From: Verrucomicrobiaceae bacterium UBA2429
GTDB lineage: Bacteria > Verrucomicrobiota > Verrucomicrobiia > Verrucomicrobiales > Verrucomicrobiaceae
Reading direction: 5' to 3'
Assembly (NCBI GenBank): GCA_002343505.1
Contig: DDQZ01000007.1
Span: 1-36,123, forward strand
DNA: 36,123 bases
Below are positions 24,988 to 33,480 of this stretch, in pieces. Made by a program: the position numbers and the translations under genes. The notes beneath the pieces are model-generated. The model was not told the DNA's origin and ran no database searches. It worked only from the letters and a program-made list of their open reading frames with translations. How positions within the stretch are numbered: the first letter of the stretch is position 1; the number at the start of each line of letters is the position of its first letter.

Positions 24988-26471
24988 TTCAGGACGCGCA
25001 CGCTTCTACCATCCAGAAACTCATGCCCTCCTACACACCCAGCCCGATCAACACGGACAACGTCGAACTCCCGCCGGAGATCACCGCGCTCTCGGAGCGG
25101 CTGGCGGAGAGTATTCACGATGTCTGGGCGCTGGAACGCATCGCTCAGGGGTGGAAGCACGGCCCCAAGCGTGATGACGCGCTCAAGGAGCATCCCTGCC
25201 TGGTGCCTTATGACGCTCTGTCTGAGAGTGAGAAGGTTTTCGACCGCAAAACCGCCTCGGCTTCACTGAAGTCGGTGCTCGCTCTCGGATATGAGATCAA
25301 GCGCAAGCCCGCGGTCATCGAGCCAGGGGAGCAGAGGGATCTGACGGCCTGGCAGCAAGCGCTGGAAGCTGAAGCGGGCAAAGCAAACAAGGACGGCGCG
25401 CGCGGGTGGACCTTCGACATGGATGACGGCCCGGAAATCGCGAGTCTGCCGCCCGGCGGAATGAATGTGGCGCGGGAGGTGCTGCGGGAACTCCAGGACC
25501 GCGTTTTCCCCGTCTGGCAGGCGGAGGACGCCACCGCGCTGCAAAAGCAGGCCCGCCACGCGCGCATCGCCGCCTTTGCCATCTGGCCTGGCATCCTGGC
25601 TGTGGTGTGCGCCATTCTCCAGCTTTCATTCCATCATTTTGGACAGGCTTGGCGCGGGGTGGCGGAGATGTTTTTGATGCTGGAGTTCGCGCTCGTCATG
25701 GCCGCGGTGGCGGCGGTGCTGATCGGGCTTTTGTCAAACGTCCACCACGGGTGGCTTGCGCACCGCCAGCGGGCCGAGAGGCTGCGAGGATTGAAATTCC
25801 GCGCGCTTTCCTGGCCGGAGTTGTGGTGTGACTTTGAGCGGTGGAAGACGCGCCTCGCACACGAGGTGGGGGAACTGCGGGCCGTCACGACCAAGGCGGC
25901 GCATCATTGGGCGCAGGATTCGGACACGGTGCATCCGGAACTGCCGGAAGTGCCTGCCTGTGTCGTGCCCGAGGCGGACCTCAAAGCGCTGTCCGCCTTG
26001 TACCGGGTGAAGCGGCTGGAGTTCCAGCACCACTATTTCGGGCGTCAATCGGTGAATGCGGACCGCAGTTCCTGGGTGGTGAACACCAAGCTTGGCCTGG
26101 TCTTGTTCTTCCTCTCCGTCGTGTTCGTGCTCATGCACGCGGGGCATCATTACCTGCATGAGGCGCCCGCCGGCGGGGCGGCTCAAGGCCATGGTCTGCC
26201 GTTGTTCGATGTGGTGACCATCAGCCTGGCGGCGCTGCTGCCTGTCATTGGTTTTGGATTCCGGGCCTGGCTGGCGGCTTTCGAGGCGCCGCGCAGCCGC
26301 AATCTCTACCGCGCGAAGGCCCTGGCTTTGGAGGATTACATGAAGCGCAGCGAGGAGGCGGCAGGCGATGTCGGACAGGCGCTGGCGCACATCGCGCAGG
26401 GCGAGCATTTCTTCATCAACGAGCATCGCGAGTGGTGCCGTCTGCAGATGGAGGCGGAGTGGTTTGTGTGA
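24984..26471 (+). CDS. RyR-domain protein with four membrane segments (SLATT/DUF4231-like)
   Basis: A 495 aa protein. The N-terminal region (residues about 14-107) is a clear RyR domain: YTPSPINTDNVELPPE, HDVWALERIAQGW, HPCLVPYDALSESEK and LKSVLALGYEI are hallmark segments of the repeat first known from ryanodine receptors. A linker follows, then hydrophobic helix pairs at about 195-250 and 370-430. The tail (about 435-495) includes EHREWCRLQMEAEW and resembles the C-terminal end of SLATT/DUF4231-type membrane effectors. RyR domains are thought to bind small ligands such as nucleotides, so it may sense a ligand and act on the membrane; that is inference. A TTG start at 24984 overlaps the previous stop codon (TTGA) and has GGAGG four bases upstream. 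An ATG at 25023, just before the RyR domain, is the alternative. Confidence 0.85.
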   Translation: MIQDAHASTIQKLMPSYTPSPINTDNVELPPEITALSERLAESIHDVWALERIAQGWKHGPKRDDALKEHPCLVPYDALSESEKVFDRKTASASLKSVLALGYEIKRKPAVIEPGEQRDLTAWQQALEAEAGKANKDGARGWTFDMDDGPEIASLPPGGMNVAREVLRELQDRVFPVWQAEDATALQKQARHARIAAFAIWPGILAVVCAILQLSFHHFGQAWRGVAEMFLMLEFALVMAAVAAVLIGLLSNVHHGWLAHRQRAERLRGLKFRALSWPELWCDFERWKTRLAHEVGELRAVTTKAAHHWAQDSDTVHPELPEVPACVVPEADLKALSALYRVKRLEFQHHYFGRQSVNADRSSWVVNTKLGLVLFFLSVVFVLMHAGHHYLHEAPAGGAAQGHGLPLFDVVTISLAALLPVIGFGFRAWLAAFEAPRSRNLYRAKALALEDYMKRSEEAAGDVGQALAHIAQGEHFFINEHREWCRLQMEAEWFV

Positions 26472-26501
26472 GAAGAGCCGGCAAGGCAGTCCCTTCATTT
26501 T

Positions 26502-27896
26502 ATGAGCTCCAGCTTTCGCAACCGAAGCCATCAGTGTTTTGTGTCTTACAGCCACCAGGACGCGGGATTTGCCGGCAGGCTGGTTGTGTGGCTGGGCGCG
26601 GCGGGCATCCCCGTGTGGCTGGATGAAACCAGCCTGGGGGTGGGTGAAAAAGTGGCGCGCGCCCTGCCTGACGAAATGTCACAGTGTCGCGGCATGCTGC
26701 TGCTCGCCTCCCGCCGTTCGATGGAGTCCAACTGGGTGAGGCAGGAGATTAACGCCGCCTTGCTGGAGAATGTGGAGAACCCCGCGTTTGCCATCACTAT
26801 CATACGCCTCGATGACGTGGACATCGCCTCGCATGTGCCCGCGCTGCGCCAGTTTAAGTGGATCGAGGCGGGGACAAACGTTTCGGTGTTTGAACCGGGT
26901 TTTCTGGTGGATGTGGTCAACTCTCTCCACCGGCGCGCGCCCTCCCCGATCTTGAATCACCAGGTGGATGTCTATGTGAGCCGCAGTGACCGCAATGCCG
27001 CGGAAATCAAGCGCTCCGATGCGGCGTGCCGCCGCCTCAGCGCGCATCATGGTATTCATTTGATCGGAGACGCGGTGGACCAGGCCGATTTTAGCGAGGA
27101 GCGTATCCGCATCCTGATGGGCACCTGCTCCAGCCACCTTTTGGTTCTGCCAGCGCGCGCCAAAGAGGCGGACTACAAGTATTTTCTCCGGGAACGCGCC
27201 ATCAGCGAATCCCTGAACCTGCCCTGCCTCGTCTGTGCGGAACCCGGCAGCCCGCTTCCCGAAGGACTGCGAAATGGGGATCATTTCATCGAGCTGCAAA
27301 CGGGCGGCGACGATATCCTCGGCGAGTCCGGGCGCGGGGTGCTGGAGGCGTTTCTGGATGACACGCGCGCCACGACGGCACGGCATTCCGCCTCCATTTT
27401 CTTCGCGCATGAATACAATCAAAACCAGGAGAGGAATCGCGCGGCGCGGAACCTGCTGGCGAGTGTGACCGGCCTGACTCCTCATGCAGGGTCGGATTTC
27501 ACCAGCGCCATCGGTCCGCGGCAAATACTCGACGGAATCAGCCGTTCCGCGTGGTTTGTCGCTGATCTGGGCAGCAAAACCAATCCTGAAACCGGCAGGC
27601 TGGATGTCAATGTGAACACCTGCATTGAAGTAGGCATCGCTCTTGGCGCGGGCTTGGGGAAAGTTTGTTCAACCGCGCCGGGAGCGAGGGCGGAGAGACC
27701 GGTGTATGCTTTGTCCTTTGATCGCACCGCAGGGCAGGCGGGCGCTGCGGGCGAAACCGGCAAGACGCGTGACATTCCCTGGATGCTGCGTTCCGGAATC
27801 ACCATCCAGTGGTATGCCAGTGACACGGACTTTCTGGCCATCGTCCATCGCATCGCCCGCGGGCACAGGCGCCGGCTGCTCAATGCCGAGTTGTGA
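26502..27896 (+). CDS. TIR-domain protein with two additional Rossmann-like modules
   Basis: A 464 aa cytoplasmic protein. Residues about 10-140 are a TIR domain: CFVSYSHQD (beta A), the BB-loop region WLDETSLGVGEK, and SMESNWVRQEI with predicted catalytic E82, the position used by NAD-cleaving TIR enzymes. A second module (about 152-270) starts VDVYVSRSDRNAAEIKRSD and looks like another TIR-like or SLOG-like Rossmann unit. A third (about 296-450) has ILDGISRSAWFVADLG and NTCIEVGIALGAG, the pattern of nucleoside deoxyribosyltransferase-like nucleotide-binding domains, with E376 a candidate catalytic residue. No membrane segment is seen. It lies 30 bp after the RyR gene and is probably the last gene of the operon. 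The likely role is NAD or nucleotide cleavage that makes a signal or depletes NAD. The TIR call is firm; the other two modules are structural guesses from motifs. Confidence 0.85.
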   Translation: MSSSFRNRSHQCFVSYSHQDAGFAGRLVVWLGAAGIPVWLDETSLGVGEKVARALPDEMSQCRGMLLLASRRSMESNWVRQEINAALLENVENPAFAITIIRLDDVDIASHVPALRQFKWIEAGTNVSVFEPGFLVDVVNSLHRRAPSPILNHQVDVYVSRSDRNAAEIKRSDAACRRLSAHHGIHLIGDAVDQADFSEERIRILMGTCSSHLLVLPARAKEADYKYFLRERAISESLNLPCLVCAEPGSPLPEGLRNGDHFIELQTGGDDILGESGRGVLEAFLDDTRATTARHSASIFFAHEYNQNQERNRAARNLLASVTGLTPHAGSDFTSAIGPRQILDGISRSAWFVADLGSKTNPETGRLDVNVNTCIEVGIALGAGLGKVCSTAPGARAERPVYALSFDRTAGQAGAAGETGKTRDIPWMLRSGITIQWYASDTDFLAIVHRIARGHRRRLLNAEL

Positions 27897-27971
27897 CGGA
27901 ATGCCCGGTATTCACGGATTTCCCGGAGGTCATCCTTTCGCAAGTCAGAGCTGCCAACGATGCGAGGAAGT

Positions 27972-29024
27972 TCATGCGGGGCGCTGGTCGAAGAGTTGGC
28001 GGCAGGCTTCCGATTCGGCGCGAATCCGCGCCGAGGTCTCGCGTGCCTGCGGGCCGAGCATCCTGCTGGCGCCTGCTTTTTTCGAGCGCGCGGTTTGCAG
28101 CGCCTTCGCACAACCCTCGTAAAACTTCAGCTTCTGCCACGGGCTGGCGTCCGGCTCCTGCGCCAGGGGCAGCATTTGCCGGATCAAACGACCCGCGTCC
28201 TCGAAGCAGTCTTCGATGGCCAGGTAATGGATGCGGTGTCCCATGGCATTGAGATAAAGCAGGCGCGGGATCATTAGGGACTCAAGGCGGTCATGCAGCA
28301 CGCGGGCTTCGTCAGCCCGGCCGCGGCGTCGCAGCGGCTCCAGCAGCCAGGCGTACATCGAGTGCGGGGCAAAGGCGCAAGTGTCGCCGCAAGGCTGGTC
28401 GGAGCGGCCTTTGTGGGCCAGTTCCAGGGCTTCATCCTCGGCCCCGAATGCGAGCAGGTATTCGACATGCCATTGCCGGTGCGCGGCCACGCAGATGCCG
28501 GTGGAGGCCATCTCGGCGCGCAGGGGCAGCTTGCCGCCCTTTTTCAACGGCTGCGCGGTGCCGGCGTCCAGTCTTGTGGCGGTGATCAAGGGCATGAGCT
28601 GGTGCACGGGACGCAGCTCGTCACACGACTCGATGCTTCGCAGAAAAAGCGCCGCGTCGGCGCGCGCCTGGCTGACGGGCAGGGCGGGATCCTCCACATG
28701 GGCGGCCATGAGGCGCACCATTGAGATGCCCACTGCGCCGGCGCGGTCGTGCTCCAGCCGCCAGCGCAGTTTTCCCTCCGCCTCGCGCCGGCGCAGGAGG
28801 CGCGCGACCAGAGGCGCGACCCGGCGTGTGAGTCCGCGCATGACGGCGATGTGGGCGAGCTGGATGAGCGGCCAGTCGCCGTTTTCGGCGTGGATGCCGT
28901 GCTCTTTCCACTGCCTGCGCACGGCTTCCAGGGCCTCATCCACGGAGGTCTCGTGGATCCACGGCGCGGCGTCGCCGGACTCTCGTTCGCGCCCCCAGAT
29001 TTTTCCGCGTTTTGACCAGGCCAT
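27972..29024 (-). CDS. Helical-repeat (TPR-like) partner of the HSP90-like protein
   Basis: A 350 aa, probably cytoplasmic protein with no signal or membrane segment. It is almost entirely helical. Repeated Ala/Leu/Arg-rich helix pairs (about 40-110, 180-260 and 260-320) suggest TPR-like repeats, for example the stretch around residue 200 with AFGAEDEALELAHKG. It starts 15 bp after the HSP90-like gene ends, on the same strand, so the two form a unit. Short HSP90-family proteins paired with repeat proteins are, as I recall, found in other bacteria too. The role may be co-chaperone or recruitment of targets to the ATPase; this is inferred from context only. Its 3' end faces the TIR gene across 75 bp, so the two operons are convergent. 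No terminator hairpin is evident in that gap. Confidence 0.7.
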   Translation of the reverse strand: MAWSKRGKIWGRERESGDAAPWIHETSVDEALEAVRRQWKEHGIHAENGDWPLIQLAHIAVMRGLTRRVAPLVARLLRRREAEGKLRWRLEHDRAGAVGISMVRLMAAHVEDPALPVSQARADAALFLRSIESCDELRPVHQLMPLITATRLDAGTAQPLKKGGKLPLRAEMASTGICVAAHRQWHVEYLLAFGAEDEALELAHKGRSDQPCGDTCAFAPHSMYAWLLEPLRRRGRADEARVLHDRLESLMIPRLLYLNAMGHRIHYLAIEDCFEDAGRLIRQMLPLAQEPDASPWQKLKFYEGCAKALQTARSKKAGASRMLGPQARETSARIRAESEACRQLFDQRPA

Positions 29025-29039
29025 GATGGGTGAGCGGGG

Positions 29040-30869
29040 TCAAAGGTTGCCGAGACTGGAGGCGGTGAAGGCGTTGCCGATGGCGCGGCTGAAGCGGCGG
29101 GTCTCGGCGGCGGTGGGCACCTCGCGCGCTTCGAGGAGCGCGAATTGATACAGAACGCGAATCCACACGCGAAGCAGCGCGGCATCCGCGGCGCCGTCAA
29201 TCATCTGGGAGATGAGCGGATGGCCGCGGTTGAGCAGGAGTTTTTTCGCGGCGGAGCCGTCCCCGGAGTCCACCGAGAGGAGCCGCTCAAGGCTTTCGTC
29301 CGCGCCCATGTCGAGGCGGGTGATCTCATCCGGCTCGTCGGTGTCATAAAAAACGCCCCGGCAGTTTTCCGGGCGCAACTCCTCCTCCGCGAGTTCGAGC
29401 ATGAGCTGCTCGCGCTGGGAGGGCGCGCCGGCGGATTTGGTGAAGCGCGCCAGATATTCTGAGGCGGTGATGCGGCGGACTTTCATGCCCTTCGATGCTT
29501 TGCCGACCAGCTCCATGAGGCGGTGCGCGGGCTCGGTCTCCACGCGCGCGATGCAGCCGCCCTCGGCGCGCGCCCTGGCCTGCACACGCTGGAACTCGGT
29601 GGTCTCTGTCACATACTCCAGCGTGCCGGCGTGGCGTTTGAAAATCTGGCCCAGCGTCATGCGGCCCAGCGTGGTCTCCACGGGCAGGTGGTCAATGAGA
29701 TGGCGCAGGTAGGCGTGGTCCCTGGCTGCCAGCTCGCCGAGGCAGCGGTATTGCAGCGTCACAATCGCGGCGCAAAGGGCGGGTTGCTCGCGGTGGAGGC
29801 GTGCCAGATGCTCCTTGAAGGCCGCTTCAATGTCACCGCGCAGGGCGGGCAGGCGGGGGTCGCCGGCCATGACGGCGTCGCGTCCGGCGTTGGGACGGAG
29901 GCGGTCTGAGTTCATGATGAGGCGCAGAAATGGCGCCTTTGGCGGTTCCAGGTCCAGGGCGCGTTCTGAGACGAGCATGTTCTTGATGAAGATGACATGG
30001 GTGGACTCCGCCGTGGCGTGGCATGGCTCCGCCTGGATGAAGGCGATGCCTTTGGCTCCGGCCTCGGCGCTTTCAAAAGGGTAGGCGGAAAGCATCGGCA
30101 CCTCGAAGATCTCATGGCCCAGTTCCAGCAAATCCGCCATGTCCATTTCGCGTTCCCAGATCGGCTGCTCATCGGTGACGAGCCGCGCATGCTCGTCGTG
30201 GCGGAAGGTCACGGGGTGCGGCAGATAGCGCCCGTATTTTTGCGCGATTTCAAAGATGGCCTCCGCCGTGAACTCGCGCGCCGCCTCCGGGCGCAGCCGC
30301 AGGAAGACACGGGTGCCTGTCGAGGTCACGCCATCCACAGGCTGCGTGGTGAAGGTGCCGTCAATGCGGCCCGTCCAGTGGACCGCTGGATGCCCGCCGC
30401 CCGCGCGGCGGGAGATGACGGTGATCTCATCGGCGACGAGAAAGCCGCTGAGCAGTCCGATGCCAAATCGCCCCACATAGGGCGAGTCGTCGGCGCCGCC
30501 CTGGTCCGGGCGTTTCGAGCTGAAGGCGATGGTGGACAGCGCTCGGCGGGACTCCTCCAGGGTGAGGCCGATGCCATTGTCCTCCGCGATGAGCGTCAGC
30601 GAGCCGTCCCGCCCGGTGACGACATCGAGCGAGACCGCGCCATCCATGAAGCCGGGATCGGCGAGAACCCGTCCCGTGATGGCGTCGCAGCCGTTCTGCA
30701 TCAACTCGCGCACAAACACCTCGGGGCCGGCGGTGTAGATGGCCTCGGAGAGAATGGAGAGCGTGCCGCCGAGATGGACATTGAAGTTTTCCGTGACAGG
30801 CGGCGGGGTGGAATCTTGCTGCATGGCGGAGTCGCACGCAGCGATGACATCAGAGGTTTTGGATTGCAT
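29040..30869 (-). CDS. HSP90/HtpG-like GHKL ATPase
   Basis: A 609 aa protein with the full Bergerat ATP-binding fold of HSP90 proteins. Present are ELMQNGCDA (E55, N59, D62), DNGIGL (97-102), the lid segment with TIAFSSKRPDQ, and GRFGIGLLSGFLVADE (133-148). The middle domain continues with MNSDRLRPNAGRD-type sequence (about 325-345). The C-terminal part (about 480-609) is divergent, and I cannot recognise the normal HtpG dimerisation domain or an MEEVD-type end. The N-terminal region differs from housekeeping HtpG and looks like the specialised HSP90-family proteins found beside TPR proteins. The ATG at 30869 is chosen. Longer starts back to 31085 would run into the divergent kinase region, and ATG 30824 is also possible. 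It forms a unit with the repeat protein downstream. Confidence 0.85.
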   Translation of the reverse strand: MQSKTSDVIAACDSAMQQDSTPPPVTENFNVHLGGTLSILSEAIYTAGPEVFVRELMQNGCDAITGRVLADPGFMDGAVSLDVVTGRDGSLTLIAEDNGIGLTLEESRRALSTIAFSSKRPDQGGADDSPYVGRFGIGLLSGFLVADEITVISRRAGGGHPAVHWTGRIDGTFTTQPVDGVTSTGTRVFLRLRPEAAREFTAEAIFEIAQKYGRYLPHPVTFRHDEHARLVTDEQPIWEREMDMADLLELGHEIFEVPMLSAYPFESAEAGAKGIAFIQAEPCHATAESTHVIFIKNMLVSERALDLEPPKAPFLRLIMNSDRLRPNAGRDAVMAGDPRLPALRGDIEAAFKEHLARLHREQPALCAAIVTLQYRCLGELAARDHAYLRHLIDHLPVETTLGRMTLGQIFKRHAGTLEYVTETTEFQRVQARARAEGGCIARVETEPAHRLMELVGKASKGMKVRRITASEYLARFTKSAGAPSQREQLMLELAEEELRPENCRGVFYDTDEPDEITRLDMGADESLERLLSVDSGDGSAAKKLLLNRGHPLISQMIDGAADAALLRVWIRVLYQFALLEAREVPTAAETRRFSRAIGNAFTASSLGNL

Positions 30870-31092
30870 GGCGGCGAGTTTGACACTTGGGATTTCGCTG
30901 GCGATTCCAAAAACGAGCGAAATTTTTCCGCTGCGCGCGGGGCATGGAGCGAACTCTGGTGTCAGCTTCCTTGGCGTGGGGAGGCTCTGCCATCCTGCTT
31001 GGGGGGGCTTTTTCAGCATTCGAACAAATAAGGAAATCCGTAATTCCTGGCATTTTGAATGCGATGCGATAGAGACCTGTCCCAAGACCCCT
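30870..31092. promoter_or_regulatory. Divergent intergenic region between HSP90-like and kinase genes
   Basis: These 223 bp must contain promoters for both the HSP90-like gene (-) and the kinase gene (+). The 31021-31070 part is AT-richer than its surroundings and holds a small inverted repeat AGGAA/TTCCT (31031-31035 and 31044-31048). No firm -35/-10 pair was identified. Open frames across it lack any recognisable protein. Confidence 0.35.
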
Positions 31093-33480
31093 GTGATTTC
31101 AGCTCCCGAACAAACCTACCTCAGCACCTGTCCCGTCTGTCAAAACCAGATTGATGTGACAGCTCTGGAGCCGTTCACGAAGCTGAAGTGCCCATTCTGC
31201 GGGCAGATGGTGCGGGTGCGGCGCAAGTTCGACCACTTCATCATCCAGCGCCAGATCGGCGAGGGCGGCATGAGCCGCGTGTTTGAGGCGGAGGACGAGA
31301 CGCTGGGCCGGCGGGTGGCATTGAAAATCCTCAACCCGCAATACGGCCGCGATGCCGCGCGGGTGGAGCAGTTCCGCCAGGAGGCGCTGATCACGGCGAA
31401 TGTGAACCATCCGAATGTGATCAAACTCTACTCGGTGGGCTATGACCAGGGCTATTTTTACATCGCCATGGAGCTGGTCACGGGCGGCAGCCTGGAGCAG
31501 CGCATTCGCAAGGAGGGCTCCATCAAGGAGGAAGAGTCGCTGCGCATCGGGCGCGAGGTGGCGGAGGGGCTGCGCGCGGCCCAGCAGCAGGGGCTGATCC
31601 ACCGGGATGTGAAGCCGGCGAACATTCTTTTCACCGAGACGGGCACGGCAAAGGTGGTGGACTTTGGCCTGGCGCTCTTTGTCGAGCGCGGTCCCGACGC
31701 CAGCGGTGAAATCTGGGCCACGCCATATTATGTCGCCCCGGAGAAGGTCATCGAAAACCGCGAGGATTACCGCAGCGACATCTTCAGCCTTGGCGCCAGC
31801 CTTTACCACGCGCTCACGGGACGTCCACCGCACAAGGTGGACAGCAACGACATCGCCGAGCTGCGCCGGGTGAAATGCCGCCGCGTGGTCCTGGAGGACA
31901 GCGGTGTGCGCTTCGCCCCGCGCACGGCGCATGTGGTGAACCGCATGCTGGCCTTCCGCCCCCAGGAGCGCTGCGCGAACTATGACGAGACGGTGGAGGA
32001 GCTGCGCCTTGCCGAGGGGTTGGTGGGCCAGTCCGGCTATCGTCTTCGCTTCGCCACGCGGCGCGCGCGCTGGCTGGCTGTGGCGGCGGCGGTGCTGGCG
32101 CTGGCTTTTGGCATCGGCTGGTTCGCGCGCAGCACGGGCGAGCGCACTGCGGTGGCGATCACCGACTCTGGCGACGACATCGAGCGCGATCTCACGGGCG
32201 GGGGAGTGACTCTCCAGGCCGGGCGCAAGACGCTGGCGGAGCGTTTTCTCCAGGCGCGCGAGATGATGGTGCGGGAGCTGAGGTTCGCCGAAGCCGGGCA
32301 CCAGTTTGAGCAGATCATCAAATCGGGCGAGGCGCGCCAGCCCACGCTGAACTGGGCGCGCTACAATGCCGCCCTCTGCGCCATCGTGCTCGGCAAGAGA
32401 GAGGAGGCCGCGCGCCACATGGCTGACATGGCCGGGGACACCGGCGAAGGGGGCAGCCTGGTGACGGCCGAGCTTGCCGCGTTTTTCAAAACATTGGGTG
32501 GCAGGCTTGCCGGCCTGAATGGCGGAGCAGAGGACAGCGGCTCCGCCGATTACGGCACGGCTCCGGAGGCGGTGCTTGGCCGGTTGATCGAAGGCCTGGC
32601 CGGCTGGCATCTTGGCGATCCGCAGACAGGAATGGAAGACCTGCGCCGTTTTTCAACCATCCTGAAGGAAAGCCTCACCCTGCCCGAGTGGGTGCCGCTT
32701 TACGCCGGTCTGTTGAAGCCGTACGAGCATGACATGAGGCTGCTCGCCAGCGTGGATAAGCTCAAGGAGCCCGCCAGCGAGGACGAAGCCAAAGAGGCGC
32801 TTGATCTTCTTCGCGAGACCCGCGCCAAGCTGCAAACCCGGGGCCGCTGGGACGAAGTGCTCGAAGAAAGGGCAAAGGAGTTCCGCCAGGATCTCGCTCG
32901 TCTGCGCATGGAGAGGCAGCGCCGGGAGATGGCGGAAGCCGCCGTGCTGCGCCAGAAGGAGCTGGCCCAGCTCGCCGAGATCACCGCCGCGCTGCCGTCG
33001 CTCTCGCAGGGGTATGATTTCGAGCGGGTGACCAGCCTGCTGAAGGACATCCAGTTTCAATCCCCCGAAGTGCAGGCAGCACTGGAAGGCAAGCTCTACC
33101 TTTACGAACAGGCCCGCGCCTTTCTGGAGCAGTGGTTCGCCGACGTGGCGGAGAAAGGCTGGCAGGGCCGGTTCCAGCGTCTCTCCGGCGCGCCGCTCGA
33201 AGGCCGTGTCACCGAAGCCAGCCTGCGGCAGGTCACCATCTCATTGGAGCGCGGCGTGGTGACCCTGCCTCTGGACACTCTGTCGCCCGAGACACTGCTG
33301 GACTCCGCGCAGTCCTTCGCGGCGCAGGTCACCGACAGCACGGACTATTACACGCGCCAGGAGCGCATCGCCGTGTTCGCGAGGGTGGCCGGTCTTCACA
33401 GCCTTTCCGCCACTGTCGCAGCCCAGCTCATGGAGGAGCACCGCGGCTTTCGCCAGCGCTGGATGAAGGTGGCGCAGTGA
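31093..33480 (+). CDS. Membrane Ser/Thr protein kinase with N-terminal zinc ribbon
   Basis: A Hanks-type kinase of about 795 aa. A zinc ribbon (CPVC at 12-15, CPFC at 33-36) precedes the kinase domain (about 47-310). Catalytic motifs are complete: GEGGMSRV glycine loop, VALKIL lysine, HRDVKPANI (about 170), DFG (about 190) and YYVAPEKV. A single membrane helix (about 326-345) is followed by a long extracytoplasmic helical and coiled-coil region (about 370-690). A C-terminal beta segment, GAPLEGRVTEASLRQVTISL, resembles the SHD1-like domain seen in planctomycete and verrucomicrobial proteins. The start is uncertain: GTG 31093 is the last start codon in frame before the zinc ribbon, and no ATG is in frame nearby. 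Its 3' end overlaps the convergent gene at 33428 by 53 bp. It may regulate, or merely neighbour, the HSP90/TIR region. Confidence 0.9.
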   Translation: MISAPEQTYLSTCPVCQNQIDVTALEPFTKLKCPFCGQMVRVRRKFDHFIIQRQIGEGGMSRVFEAEDETLGRRVALKILNPQYGRDAARVEQFRQEALITANVNHPNVIKLYSVGYDQGYFYIAMELVTGGSLEQRIRKEGSIKEEESLRIGREVAEGLRAAQQQGLIHRDVKPANILFTETGTAKVVDFGLALFVERGPDASGEIWATPYYVAPEKVIENREDYRSDIFSLGASLYHALTGRPPHKVDSNDIAELRRVKCRRVVLEDSGVRFAPRTAHVVNRMLAFRPQERCANYDETVEELRLAEGLVGQSGYRLRFATRRARWLAVAAAVLALAFGIGWFARSTGERTAVAITDSGDDIERDLTGGGVTLQAGRKTLAERFLQAREMMVRELRFAEAGHQFEQIIKSGEARQPTLNWARYNAALCAIVLGKREEAARHMADMAGDTGEGGSLVTAELAAFFKTLGGRLAGLNGGAEDSGSADYGTAPEAVLGRLIEGLAGWHLGDPQTGMEDLRRFSTILKESLTLPEWVPLYAGLLKPYEHDMRLLASVDKLKEPASEDEAKEALDLLRETRAKLQTRGRWDEVLEERAKEFRQDLARLRMERQRREMAEAAVLRQKELAQLAEITAALPSLSQGYDFERVTSLLKDIQFQSPEVQAALEGKLYLYEQARAFLEQWFADVAEKGWQGRFQRLSGAPLEGRVTEASLRQVTISLERGVVTLPLDTLSPETLLDSAQSFAAQVTDSTDYYTRQERIAVFARVAGLHSLSATVAAQLMEEHRGFRQRWMKVAQ

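Noticed and set aside
31099..32610. A 503-codon - strand open frame opposite the kinase gene.
   Set aside because: The + strand has every kinase catalytic motif; the - strand translation is His/Arg/Ala-rich with no domain.
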